Below, one piece after another: positions 1-6,207 of a DNA stretch of 11,956 nt (positions are counted from its first letter, which is position 1; the number at the start of each line of letters is the position of its first letter). Source of the DNA: Nitrospirota bacterium (GTDB lineage Bacteria; Nitrospirota; Thermodesulfovibrionia; Thermodesulfovibrionales; JdFR-88); contig JAKAMR010000077.1 of assembly GCA_021812785.1 (NCBI GenBank), positions 1 through 11,956 of the forward strand, read 5' to 3'. Position numbers and translations under genes: made by a program. Below the pieces are notes generated by a model that saw nothing but the letters and a program-made list of their open reading frames with translations, was not told where the DNA came from and searched no databases.

Positions 1-2
1 GC

Positions 3-182
3 AGGCTGCTGATAAAAACAGCGGGCAGGAGCCTCAGATATACCGGAATCAAGCAGGCCCCAAAGCCCATAAAGAAAGTAAAACCCAGGATGCGGCGGGA
101 AGGTGCGCCCCAAAAATCTACTCACCCATGGATCAAACTGGGCATCAAGCCTAAGAAAAACTGGTGGGCCTATGCGTATTAA
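3..182 (+). CDS. Transposase C-terminal fragment (5' end outside window)
   Basis: This frame is open from the window edge to the TAA at 180-182 and gives 59 residues. They are strongly basic, with many Lys and Arg, and contain HPWIKLGIK near the end. A basic tail with a His-Pro-Trp motif is a common ending for integrase-fold IS transposases, and the stop lies only 5 bp before the terminal repeats, as expected for an IS. No catalytic residues are visible because the DDE domain lies upstream of the window, so whether the full gene is intact cannot be judged. It could instead be an unrelated basic open stretch; the position next to the repeats is the main argument. Confidence 0.45.
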   Translation, partial: RLLIKTAGRSLRYTGIKQAPKPIKKVKPRMRREGAPQKSTHPWIKLGIKPKKNWWAYAY

Positions 183-187
183 CCAAA

Positions 188-232
188 GAGGACATTTCTA
201 CTTGGCCCAAATGAGGACATTTCTATTTGGCC
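188..232 (+). repeat. Two 20-bp direct repeats in the IS end
   Basis: Copies at 188-207 and 213-232 begin GAGGACATTTCTA and end TTGGCC. They differ at one base (C201 versus T226) and are 25 bp apart start to start, about 2.4 helical turns. They are probably transposase binding sites at the element's end. Confidence 0.75.
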
Positions 233-254
233 TTGACACTGTTTTTACAGGAGC

Positions 255-284
255 TTGAATTCATAGGGCATGTCCCTTTATAAT
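255..284 (+). promoter_or_regulatory. Sigma-70-type promoter of tRNA-Lys
   Basis: A perfect TATAAT -10 box lies at 279-284, with TTGAAT at 255-260 as the -35 box 18 bp upstream. The predicted start, near 291, gives a leader of about 24 nt before the tRNA. A second -35-like TTGACA at 233-238 is the presumed IS terminus and is too far from this -10 to pair with it. Confidence 0.6.
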
Positions 285-314
285 TGAAATCTGCATACAC
301 AAGCCTCAAGGCAA

Positions 315-387
<73 letters not shown>

Positions 388-399
388 TTCAATAAAAAC

Positions 400-432
400 A
401 AGGGGTTAGCCTTTTAGGGCCAACCCCTTTTT
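400..432. terminator. Bidirectional intrinsic terminator (tRNA-Lys / convergent lipoprotein gene)
   Basis: The arms AAGGGGTTAGCC (400-411) and GGCCAACCCCTT (418-429) form a 12-bp stem followed on the plus strand by TTTTT. On the plus strand one position is an A-C mismatch; on the minus strand the same position is a G-U pair, so the stem is fully paired, and it is followed by GUUUUUAUUG. It can end the tRNA transcript and the convergent minus-strand transcript. Confidence 0.85.
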
Positions 433-450
433 CATTCAACTGCAACACTT

Positions 451-483
451 GTCCGGGAGCAGAAATCTGCCCCCGGACTTTTT
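451..483. terminator. Second hairpin terminator downstream of the lipoprotein gene
   Basis: GTCCGGGAGCAG (451-462), loop AAAT, and CTGCCCCCGGAC (467-478) form a 12-bp stem, followed on the plus strand by TTTTT (479-483). As in the neighbouring hairpin, one position is A-C on the plus strand but G-U on the minus strand. The minus strand therefore folds fully but lacks a U tract after the stem. The element lies 8 bp past the lipoprotein stop codon. Confidence 0.7.
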
Positions 484-490
484 CGCTGAT

Positions 491-2722
491 TCACTGTATT
501 GTGAAGTTTGCGTTGCTTACGTCCGTATAGTTTGTATTCGAAGTGCTTGTGACTCTGATTTCATAATCCGATCCAGGCGATACCCAATGCGGTATTTTCC
601 ATGTTTTTGACCCGTTGCCGTTCGACCCAACCGGGACACCGCTGGCGATGGTGCGCACCACGGAACCGTTTTGGAGCAGATATATGTTGACATAAGGGCC
701 GGGGTTACCGGCATATGACCATGTAATGTCGTATCTGCCCCCCTTGTCCCACACTTCTCCGCCATTTGGAGAGGTCACGGTGATAGATTGCATGAATTCG
801 GCAGAAACCGACGTGTCCGCGCTCATATCAACGGTGCAGCCGCCTGTACCGGAACATCCTCCTCCGCTCCAGCCCGCGAAGAACGAGTCCGGACCCGGAG
901 TTGAAGAAAGGGTGACCGAAGTTCCGGAATCGACGGTTTCGGAACAATTGCTGCCACAGCTTATCCCTGTGGGATTGCTGGTAACAAGCCCGGTGCCGGT
1001 GCCTGTCTTTGTAACAGACAGGGTGTCTGTAGTTGTGGTACTGGTTGTGCTAGTAGCAGTGCTGGTCGTGCTTGTGGTTGTCGCACTGCCGCTGGAGGTT
1101 GAACTGGTATTGTACTCATAGGCTCCCATGGTCCACCCGCCTGTTGACGGCCGCGTGGCGTTCGTTATGTCGGTAGTAAACAGATTACTTAAATTTGCCC
1201 CTGCGCCTGTTGCCGGGGAGCCCGCCGAGGGCTTAAGGTCCATGCTCTCGCAGGCTGTAGGGTATTCAGATGTGTCCGTAAAACCTATTGATGAGATGCT
1301 GCTTTCAAAAATACCATGTGTATCGTATCCCATCGACTGCCACTGGGGAAACGTCCAGCTTGTGCCTCCCGTTTCAGAAGCAACCGTACTGCCGCCTGAT
1401 TCACACAAATTATAATCAATGGATGAAATGCTGCCCATGTTAGTATCCTCAAACATATAACAGCCACCGATCAAAATATTGTTTTTTACTGCCAGCCCCG
1501 AATCGTTGTAAATGATGAGAGATGAGGCACGCGGAGCGTAAACGGTATTATTATAAATTTGTGTTTCGGGGCCTCCGGTCTCAATGGTATAGTAGCTATG
1601 GGGGTTTATCATGACATTGTTCCTGATCACGGTATTGGTAGAGCCGCCACCTCCACCATCCAGAAAGATCATTGCCGTGCCCCCGTAATTGGCAAAAGAG
1701 TAATCATTATAAAAAAGATTCTGCTCAATGATATTTCCGTCAGGCACAGGCGCAGTAGAAGGCCCTTGCTTCATCATAATGAAATCCGTGTGTGGCTCTC
1801 CCGTTGTCCCGTAAAAGCCCGTATCATACTGATATATATCATGTATCTGATTGCCACGGATATCATTATTTGCTGTAGGGGCCGCATCATCATTACCCGT
1901 TACATCAATGCCCCAGGTTATGTAATCATGGATATTGTTATTTGCGACTACGCTGTTTGAAACAGCCTCAATAGCAACCCCTGACCCTCCGCACTTTGTA
2001 ACCTCGTTATTTTCTATGTCTACCCCCGTCTGGCTTGCGCCTACTATAATGCAGACACCACCAGGATATGTAGACCCATCATTTTCCCAATAACCGACAT
2101 TGTGAACATAATTATTCGTAATCTTTATGTTATTAAAATAATGGCCTGAATTGTAATCATAAAATGAAATGCCTAATCCGCTGGTGGTTGCAATATTGCG
2201 TATTTCAAAATTGTTGATAGTTATGTAACTGACACCACTTTGGGATGCCACAAAACCATATTGGTTTGAATTTCCTCCATCTATGATAGCTTTTCCCGTT
2301 CCAAACGTCCCCGCAGAATTTCCGTCATACACAATCGGGCTTCCGCTTGCGCCGCTCCAGTTCACGCCTATCTGGCCGTAATAGACAACGCCCCCCTTGA
2401 ATATAAATTCGTCCCCCGGGGCCGGAGCGTATGATGCAGCGTTCCCGGATGCGTTTGCATCCCCAGGACAGTGCTGCCACGGCGTGCTCGTAGAAGTGCC
2501 GTTATTTGAATCAGAGCCGTTTACATAATCGATGTAAAAAACACGGGATGTCGATGCGGTCTTGACTTGGGCTGCGGAGGATGTTTGCAGCGAAGACGCA
2601 GTGGTTCCCGCGCCGCTGCCGCATGACATCAAGGAAAACGAGAGAATCAAAATGGCCAGGATATTCATTAATCTCCTGGGCGCGTTGATACAGGGAGCGC
2701 TCCGGGCTATGGCTTTTTTCAT
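491..2722 (-). CDS. Surface lipoprotein: right-handed beta-helix, InlB-like repeat and Kre9/KNH-like C-terminal domain
   Basis: This 743-residue protein is likely an extracellular, membrane-anchored carbohydrate-binding or adhesive protein; no enzymatic activity can be assigned. The N-terminus has basic residues, a hydrophobic core and a lipobox Leu-Met-Ser-Cys with Cys34, so signal peptidase II processing is predicted. Residues about 60-535 are a parallel beta-helix rich in NN-I/V repeats (for example ITNNYVHNV, VIRNNVMIN) that closes with MGAYEY, a frequent ending of such helices. A Ser/Thr-rich linker (about 537-566) leads to an InlB B-repeat-like module (568-643: FAGWSGGGCSGTGGC, paired cysteines). 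A domain resembling the Kre9/KNH surface family follows (645-743: SPNGGEVWDKGG, then ITW). The ATG is preceded by GAGGAG. The gene is monocistronic and lies behind a c-di-GMP riboswitch and terminator. Domain names are from motif recognition, not a search. Confidence 0.88.
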   Translation of the reverse strand: MKKAIARSAPCINAPRRLMNILAILILSFSLMSCGSGAGTTASSLQTSSAAQVKTASTSRVFYIDYVNGSDSNNGTSTSTPWQHCPGDANASGNAASYAPAPGDEFIFKGGVVYYGQIGVNWSGASGSPIVYDGNSAGTFGTGKAIIDGGNSNQYGFVASQSGVSYITINNFEIRNIATTSGLGISFYDYNSGHYFNNIKITNNYVHNVGYWENDGSTYPGGVCIIVGASQTGVDIENNEVTKCGGSGVAIEAVSNSVVANNNIHDYITWGIDVTGNDDAAPTANNDIRGNQIHDIYQYDTGFYGTTGEPHTDFIMMKQGPSTAPVPDGNIIEQNLFYNDYSFANYGGTAMIFLDGGGGGSTNTVIRNNVMINPHSYYTIETGGPETQIYNNTVYAPRASSLIIYNDSGLAVKNNILIGGCYMFEDTNMGSISSIDYNLCESGGSTVASETGGTSWTFPQWQSMGYDTHGIFESSISSIGFTDTSEYPTACESMDLKPSAGSPATGAGANLSNLFTTDITNATRPSTGGWTMGAYEYNTSSTSSGSATTTSTTSTATSTTSTTTTDTLSVTKTGTGTGLVTSNPTGISCGSNCSETVDSGTSVTLSSTPGPDSFFAGWSGGGCSGTGGCTVDMSADTSVSAEFMQSITVTSPNGGEVWDKGGRYDITWSYAGNPGPYVNIYLLQNGSVVRTIASGVPVGSNGNGSKTWKIPHWVSPGSDYEIRVTSTSNTNYTDVSNANFTIQ

Positions 2723-2783
2723 GTTTACTCCTCTTTTGGACGTCTAGTCGAATGGCTCCATGATGGTTCAAAATCAGATGTTT

Positions 2784-2825
2784 AAAAATAAAAAGGCCTG
2801 TTTCCCTAAGAAGGAAACAGGCCTT
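2784..2825 (-). terminator. Intrinsic terminator in the lipoprotein leader (riboswitch expression platform)
   Basis: On the minus strand AAGGCCTGTTTCC (2825 down to 2813) and GGAAACAGGCCTT (2805 down to 2793) form a perfect 13-bp stem with a 7-nt loop. It is followed by TTTTTATTTTT, a strong terminator. It lies 36 nt after the riboswitch aptamer and about 60 nt before the lipoprotein ATG, so it can only act as a regulated attenuator. Confidence 0.88.
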
Positions 2826-2860
2826 AATCCACGAGCTAAGGTAAACCGTGAGCAAGCACT

Positions 2861-2944
2861 GTTTCTTCGGCAGCCCGGCCGACCCTGGTTGGGGTCCCGC
2901 GGCTTTGTGCCCCATGGTTGCCCATGGTTTACCTTTTCGGAAAC
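2861..2944 (-). promoter_or_regulatory. Cyclic-di-GMP-I (GEMM-I) riboswitch aptamer
   Basis: Read on the minus strand, the segment has the GEMM-I features in order. GUUUC (2944-2940) pairs with GAAAC (2865-2861) as the closing P1 stem. The conserved GGUAAACC is followed by the hairpin CCAUGG-GCAA-CCAUGG (2927-2912) with its GNRA tetraloop. The ligand-pocket strand GGCACAAAGCC comes next, then a GGGACCC/GGGUC stem, then GGCCGGGCUGCCGAAG, the receptor and 3' closing strand. The base matching G20 of the Vibrio Vc2 aptamer is G here. Geobacter cGAMP-selective relatives have A at this position, so c-di-GMP is the likelier ligand. It controls the lipoprotein gene downstream through the following terminator. 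Assignment is by eye against remembered family sequences. Confidence 0.87.
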
Positions 2945-3211
2945 GACTGTACTACTGATTTACAAAGAACTTTTAATTAACCGCTTTAGTTTATAAAACC
3001 TCCCTGGCAAAAAAAGTAAGCGTTATCACAACCAGGGGACCCAACAGCGGATTTTCCCTGAACAAGAAAAAAAAATTAAAAGACGTGAATGCAAATTACA
3101 TCAAGCCGTATTCCCGCGAAGCGGAAAAGCCCGGCAATCCCTTTTGGCGATAACAGCCAAAGTTGATTTCAAAATCCACAGTGATAGGATTTAAACAGCA
3201 GGAGGTAAGCC
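2945..3211. other. Divergent intergenic region between lipoprotein leader and peroxidase
   Basis: No convincing gene lies here. For the minus-strand leader, TATAAA at 2995-2990 is a possible -10 (start near 2983), but its -35 is poor. On the plus strand TTGATT (3163-3168), 16 bp, TAGGAT (3185-3190) could be a weak peroxidase promoter. Small hairpins are CCGC-GAA-GCGG (3114-3124), TTTGGC/GCCAAA around 3143-3161, and AAATCC/GGATTT (3172-3192) just before the ribosome binding site. I recognise no known riboswitch for the peroxidase. Any structure in its leader depends on an upstream start I cannot place. Confidence 0.35.
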
Positions 3212-4252
3212 ATGAATAAGAAGGTAAACCTTTTCCTTATCCCGTTTTTTCTGTTTGCATGTTCCACAGCATTTGCCGCGGGCGGCTTGATGAAAAAAGC
3301 GCAGTCCATGTTCAAACCTATCCCGCAGAAAGTGACAGAGGTCAGGGGAAAGCCCGTTACCCCTCAGAAGGTTGAACTCGGAAAGATGCTCTATTTTGAC
3401 CCGCGGCTTTCAGCAAGCGATCTCATAAGCTGCAATACCTGCCATAACGTTGGCATGGGCGGCGCCGATTATCAGGAGACTTCGATAGGCCACCGCTGGC
3501 AAAAAGGACCAAGGAACGCACCCACCGTTTTGAACTCGGTATTCAACATAGCCCAGTTCTGGGACGGCAGGGCAAAGGATCTGAAAGAACAAGCCAAAGG
3601 GCCGATGCAGGCCCCGGTGGAGATGAATAACACCCCTGAAGAAGTCATTAGGACACTCAAGAGCATGCCGGGATATGTTTCTCTTTTCAAAAAGGCTTTC
3701 CCCGGCCAGGCCGACCCGGTAACTTTCGACAACGCAGCTAGGGCGATAGAGGCGTTTGAAACGACTCTTATTACCCCAGACTCCCCGTTTGACCTCTATC
3801 TGAAAGGTAACAGCAGGGCTTTGACAGCCGCTCAAAAAGAGGGGTTGAAACTCTTCATGGATAAAGGGTGCGCTAGGTGCCACGGAGGGATCAACATGGG
3901 AGGAGCTGCGTACTATCCATTTGGTCTTGTGCAAAGGCCTTCCTCCGAGATAATCGCTGGGGATACCGGCCGCTACAAGATAACCCACATGAAATCGGAT
4001 GAGTACGTTTTCAAGGCTCCTTCCCTGCGAAATATAGCGCTGACGCCGCCCTACTTCCACTCAGGGAAGGTATGGGACCTGAAAGAGGCCATAAGGATCA
4101 TGGGTTCTGCCCAGCTGGGCATATCGTTAACCGCAAAAGAGGCAGGCAAGATCGATGACTTTCTGAGGGCTGCCACGGGCGTTCAGCCGCAGGTCGAATA
4201 CCCCGTGTTGCCAGCGCCCACAACACTGACCCCAAAACCTAAACTCGATTAG
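3212..4252 (+). CDS. Periplasmic di-heme cytochrome c peroxidase (CcpA/MauG family)
   Basis: The 346-residue protein would reduce hydrogen peroxide to water with electrons from small c-type cytochromes in the periplasm. A signal peptide covers residues 1-22 with a probable cut after AFA. Two heme c sites are present: CNTCH at 74-78 and CARCH at 220-224. Family landmarks include FDPRLS (62-67), FWDGR (116-120), the PVEM segment (135-138), a PYFHSG loop with His283, and Met297 in IMGSAQLG, a likely heme-ligand region. Length matches bacterial di-heme peroxidases such as Geobacter MacA. The ATG follows GGAGGT at good spacing. The tail is rich in Pro and Thr and may be unstructured. The gene stands alone between divergent and convergent units. 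MauG-type oxidases share the fold, but the length and motifs favour peroxidase. Confidence 0.93.
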   Translation: MNKKVNLFLIPFFLFACSTAFAAGGLMKKAQSMFKPIPQKVTEVRGKPVTPQKVELGKMLYFDPRLSASDLISCNTCHNVGMGGADYQETSIGHRWQKGPRNAPTVLNSVFNIAQFWDGRAKDLKEQAKGPMQAPVEMNNTPEEVIRTLKSMPGYVSLFKKAFPGQADPVTFDNAARAIEAFETTLITPDSPFDLYLKGNSRALTAAQKEGLKLFMDKGCARCHGGINMGGAAYYPFGLVQRPSSEIIAGDTGRYKITHMKSDEYVFKAPSLRNIALTPPYFHSGKVWDLKEAIRIMGSAQLGISLTAKEAGKIDDFLRAATGVQPQVEYPVLPAPTTLTPKPKLD

Positions 4253-4302
4253 CCGGTTTTGTTTTTATGAGCCATCCCGAGGTCGGTAAAAGTAAAAATG
4301 CA

Positions 4303-4329
4303 AAACGGGGGCCGTTTGGGCCCCCGTTT
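4303..4329. terminator. Shared intrinsic terminator between convergent peroxidase and response regulator
   Basis: AAACGGGGGCC (4303-4313) and GGCCCCCGTTT (4319-4329) make a perfect 11-bp stem with a 5-nt loop. On the minus strand it is followed by TTTTGCATTTTT within and past the stem, a good U tract for the response-regulator transcript. On the plus strand only GTTTAGG follows, so it is weaker for the peroxidase. Confidence 0.85.
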
Positions 4330-4357
4330 AGGAAAAACCAAATCTCTGGCAGACTTT

Positions 4358-5758
4358 CTATTTTCCCTCAGCCGTCCGGATGCCTGTCTGGCTGGCGATG
4401 CCGTGCTTTTTTATAAGATCGTAAAGGGTAGGACGGCTTATGCCAAGCTCTTCGGCGACTCTTGCCATATTTCCCTTGTGCTGGTCCAAGACTTCTATTA
4501 CAAGGTCCCTTTCCACCTTGTTTTTTACCGCCTTAAGGGTCCTTTCCTCAGTATTGATCGCGCCTGATGAACGCCTTTCGTCCCCGGTAAATCCAAGGTC
4601 GTGTATATCAATGACCGGCGAGTCGGACATTATGACCGCTCTTTGTATCCTGTTTTCAAGCTCCCGGATATTGCCAGGCCAGCTATAAGACTCCATTAAT
4701 TCCTGCGCCTGCCTGCTAAGACCTTTCACTTTTTTGCCTGCTTGTCCTGCAAACCTCATCAAAAAAAGATTTGCCAGAAGCATTACGTCGTCCCCGCGTT
4801 CTCTAAGCGGCGGCAGGTTCAATACCATGACGCCAAGCCTGTAATATAGGTCTTCCCTGAAGGTCTTCTCCCTGACGGCCTTCATAATGTCCGCATTGGT
4901 GGCGGCGATGATCCGCGTGTCCACAGCTATGTCTTCCCTGCCGCCAATCCTCTGGATGGTGCGCTCCTGAAGAAATCTAAGGAGTTTTACCTGGAGGCCG
5001 GCAGGGAGCTCGCCGATCTCGTCAAGAAAGAAAGATCCCTTGTCCGCGTATTCCACCTTGCCCATCACCTGCGCATGGGCGCCGGTAAAGGCGCCCTTCT
5101 CGTGGCCGAAAAGCTCGGTTTCAAGCAGGTTGTCCGGGATCGCGCCGCAGTTTATTGAGACAAAAGGCCCGCCGCTACGCTGGCTCATGGCGTGTATTGC
5201 ACGTGCCGCAAGCTCCTTGCCCGTGCCGCTTTCCCCTATGATGAGGACTGAAATGTCCGAAGGGCCAATCTTCCGTATTGCGGAGAATACCTTCTGCAGG
5301 CCGGCGCATTGGCCGGACATTCCGAACATTCCGGAGGACTTTGCCTCAAGGCCGGCGCGCAGGTTGCGGTTCTCTTCCTCTATGTCGTATAGGTGAAAAG
5401 CCCTGTTAATGATCACCTTGAGCTCCTGAAGATTTACGGGCTTTTCATAATAATCATATGCCCCGGCCTGGATGGCCTTAAGCGCGTTTTCCCTTTGTCC
5501 GGTGCCCGTTATGACGATGACCTTTGTGAACGGAGATTCCTTCAGTACCTGGGCCAGGGTCAGAAGACCTTCCTGGGCGGAATTTTCATGCGGGGGCAAT
5601 CCCAGATCGAGCGTAATCGCCTTTGGCCTGTTTTTTTCCACCAGGGAAAGGGCATCAACCCTGTTTTCGGCCTGAAGGACATCATAGTCCTTGCCCAGAC
5701 CCCACTTGAGCTGCCTTCTTATCTCCTCGTCATCGTCGATTACGATTATTTTTTCCAT
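4358..5758 (-). CDS. prsR: Sigma-54-dependent response regulator of the PEP-CTERM/exosortase system (PrsR-like)
   Basis: This is a 466-residue NtrC-type activator. A receiver domain (1-120) has the acidic pocket VIDDDEE and the probable phosphoacceptor Asp51. The AAA+ domain (about 145-380) has Walker A GESGTGKE (175-182), the sigma-54 contact loop GAFTGA (222-227) and Walker B FLDEIGE (244-250). A Fis-type helix-turn-helix (about 431-452, VAEELGISRPTLYDLI) binds DNA. All residues needed to open sigma-54 promoters are present. The sequence and its nearness to PrsK, an exosortase and a PEP-CTERM gene match the regulator family named PrsR. It starts at ATG after GAGG and is separated from prsK by the PEP-CTERM gene. 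Its likely target here is the sigma-54 promoter at 6958-6973. The NtrC-class call is very secure; the PrsR name rests on context and overall resemblance. Confidence 0.93.
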   Translation of the reverse strand: MEKIIVIDDDEEIRRQLKWGLGKDYDVLQAENRVDALSLVEKNRPKAITLDLGLPPHENSAQEGLLTLAQVLKESPFTKVIVITGTGQRENALKAIQAGAYDYYEKPVNLQELKVIINRAFHLYDIEEENRNLRAGLEAKSSGMFGMSGQCAGLQKVFSAIRKIGPSDISVLIIGESGTGKELAARAIHAMSQRSGGPFVSINCGAIPDNLLETELFGHEKGAFTGAHAQVMGKVEYADKGSFFLDEIGELPAGLQVKLLRFLQERTIQRIGGREDIAVDTRIIAATNADIMKAVREKTFREDLYYRLGVMVLNLPPLRERGDDVMLLANLFLMRFAGQAGKKVKGLSRQAQELMESYSWPGNIRELENRIQRAVIMSDSPVIDIHDLGFTGDERRSSGAINTEERTLKAVKNKVERDLVIEVLDQHKGNMARVAEELGISRPTLYDLIKKHGIASQTGIRTAEGK

Positions 5759-5780
5759 CTATCCTCGTGCCCATTTGATT

Positions 5781-5838
5781 AAAAAAACCTTTTTTTGCCG
5801 ATGTCTTTTTTTCCTATTTTCAAAAAAACAGTTTTTTT
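5781..5838. other. A/T-tract cluster upstream of prsR
   Basis: Six runs of four to seven A or T occur in 58 bp just upstream of the prsR start: A at 5781-5787, T at 5790-5796, T at 5806-5812, T at 5817-5820, A at 5822-5828 and T at 5832-5838. Their centres are roughly 7-16 bp apart, so the DNA may be intrinsically curved. No clear -10/-35 or sigma-54 box is fixed within it. Confidence 0.4.
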
Positions 5839-5873
5839 AAAGAGATCCCCCTGTGCTTATCCGGTTTACGCAA

Positions 5874-6100
5874 GTCATTCCCGCAAGCGAAGCGCGACGG
5901 GAATCTTTCCCCTGCAAAAGCACGATTCCGCCCATTTTTATTCGCAACCGGAATAAATCTGGCCGGAATGACAGACTTATGACAGTTATTTTTGAAACAC
6001 CACACTGGCAGGTTGATGAAAAAAATCCGCATTTCTTAAAGACGATGCCAGAGTCCGGCATCCGATTAGAAAAATGGATTCCCGCCTTCGCGGGAATGAC
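5874..6100. repeat. Cluster of ATTCCCGC...GCGGGAAT palindromes bounded by an 11-bp inverted repeat
   Basis: GTCATTCCCGC (5874-5884) and its exact complement GCGGGAATGAC (6090-6100) bound 227 bp. Each end also folds on itself: ATTCCCG/CGGGAAT at 5877-5904, and ATTCCCGC-CTTC-GCGGGAAT at 6078-6097. A third GGAATGAC lies at 5965-5972. Palindromes of this type are dispersed in many bacterial genomes. The arrangement could be a small non-autonomous element or independent copies. No gene is supported in this 450-bp gap; the open frames crossing it follow the repeats. Confidence 0.6.
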
Positions 6101-6160
6101 GGGCAAAGACACAGCGGACTTTTTCAGCAGTCTACAAGGCGTCGAACCGGGCCTGAATGA

Positions 6161-6186
6161 AGGGAGGGCAGCAATCAGCCCTCCCT
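6161..6186 (-). terminator. Hairpin after the PEP-CTERM gene
   Basis: AGGGAGGGC (6161-6169) and GCCCTCCCT (6178-6186) form a perfect 9-bp stem with an 8-nt loop, 21 bp past the stop codon of the PEP-CTERM gene. The minus-strand sequence after it (TCATTCAGG) is poor in U, so it may be a weak terminator or a 3'-end stabiliser. Confidence 0.5.
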
Positions 6187-6207
6187 GGCTTACCATGATA
6201 TTCTTGT

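Larger units (their letters stand above)
1..238 (+). mobile_element. Right end of an insertion sequence (IS481-like, partial)
   Basis: This stretch holds the tail of a basic reading frame that looks like a transposase, followed directly by two near-identical 20-bp repeats and then TTGACA at 233-238. Short tandem copies of a GGACATTTCTA-type motif just inside the end, with termini of the TGT...ACA kind, are what I recall for IS481-like elements with an integrase-type DDE transposase. The outer boundary at 238 is inferred from the ACA terminus; no target-site duplication can be checked because the other end lies outside the window. The family call rests on memory of such ends and is uncertain. 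Confidence 0.5.

Noticed and set aside
2861..2944. 3',3'-cGAMP (GEMM-Ib) rather than c-di-GMP aptamer
   Set aside because: The base aligned with Vc2 G20 is G; the cGAMP-selective Geobacter aptamers carry A there. Ligand specificity still needs a binding test.
3023..3038. Sigma-54-like TGGTTGT-GATA-ACGCT upstream of the lipoprotein leader (minus strand)
   Set aside because: Only the GG and GC are placed correctly; most flanking consensus bases are wrong.
3090..3167. 25-codon ORF (starting MQITSSRIP) in the peroxidase leader
   Set aside because: No Shine-Dalgarno before the ATG, and it spans a hairpin resembling a dispersed repeat.
3212..3275. Lipoprotein signal in the peroxidase (LFAC before STAFA)
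   Set aside because: Phe at the -2 position does not suit a lipobox, while AFA-AG a few residues later is a good signal peptidase I site, as usual for this family.
5919..5934. A second sigma-54 site, TGGGCGG-AATC-GTGCT on the minus strand, that could drive prsR
   Set aside because: Spacing of GG and GC is right, but about a third of the other positions are off, and it lies inside the palindrome-rich repeat. Too weak to call.
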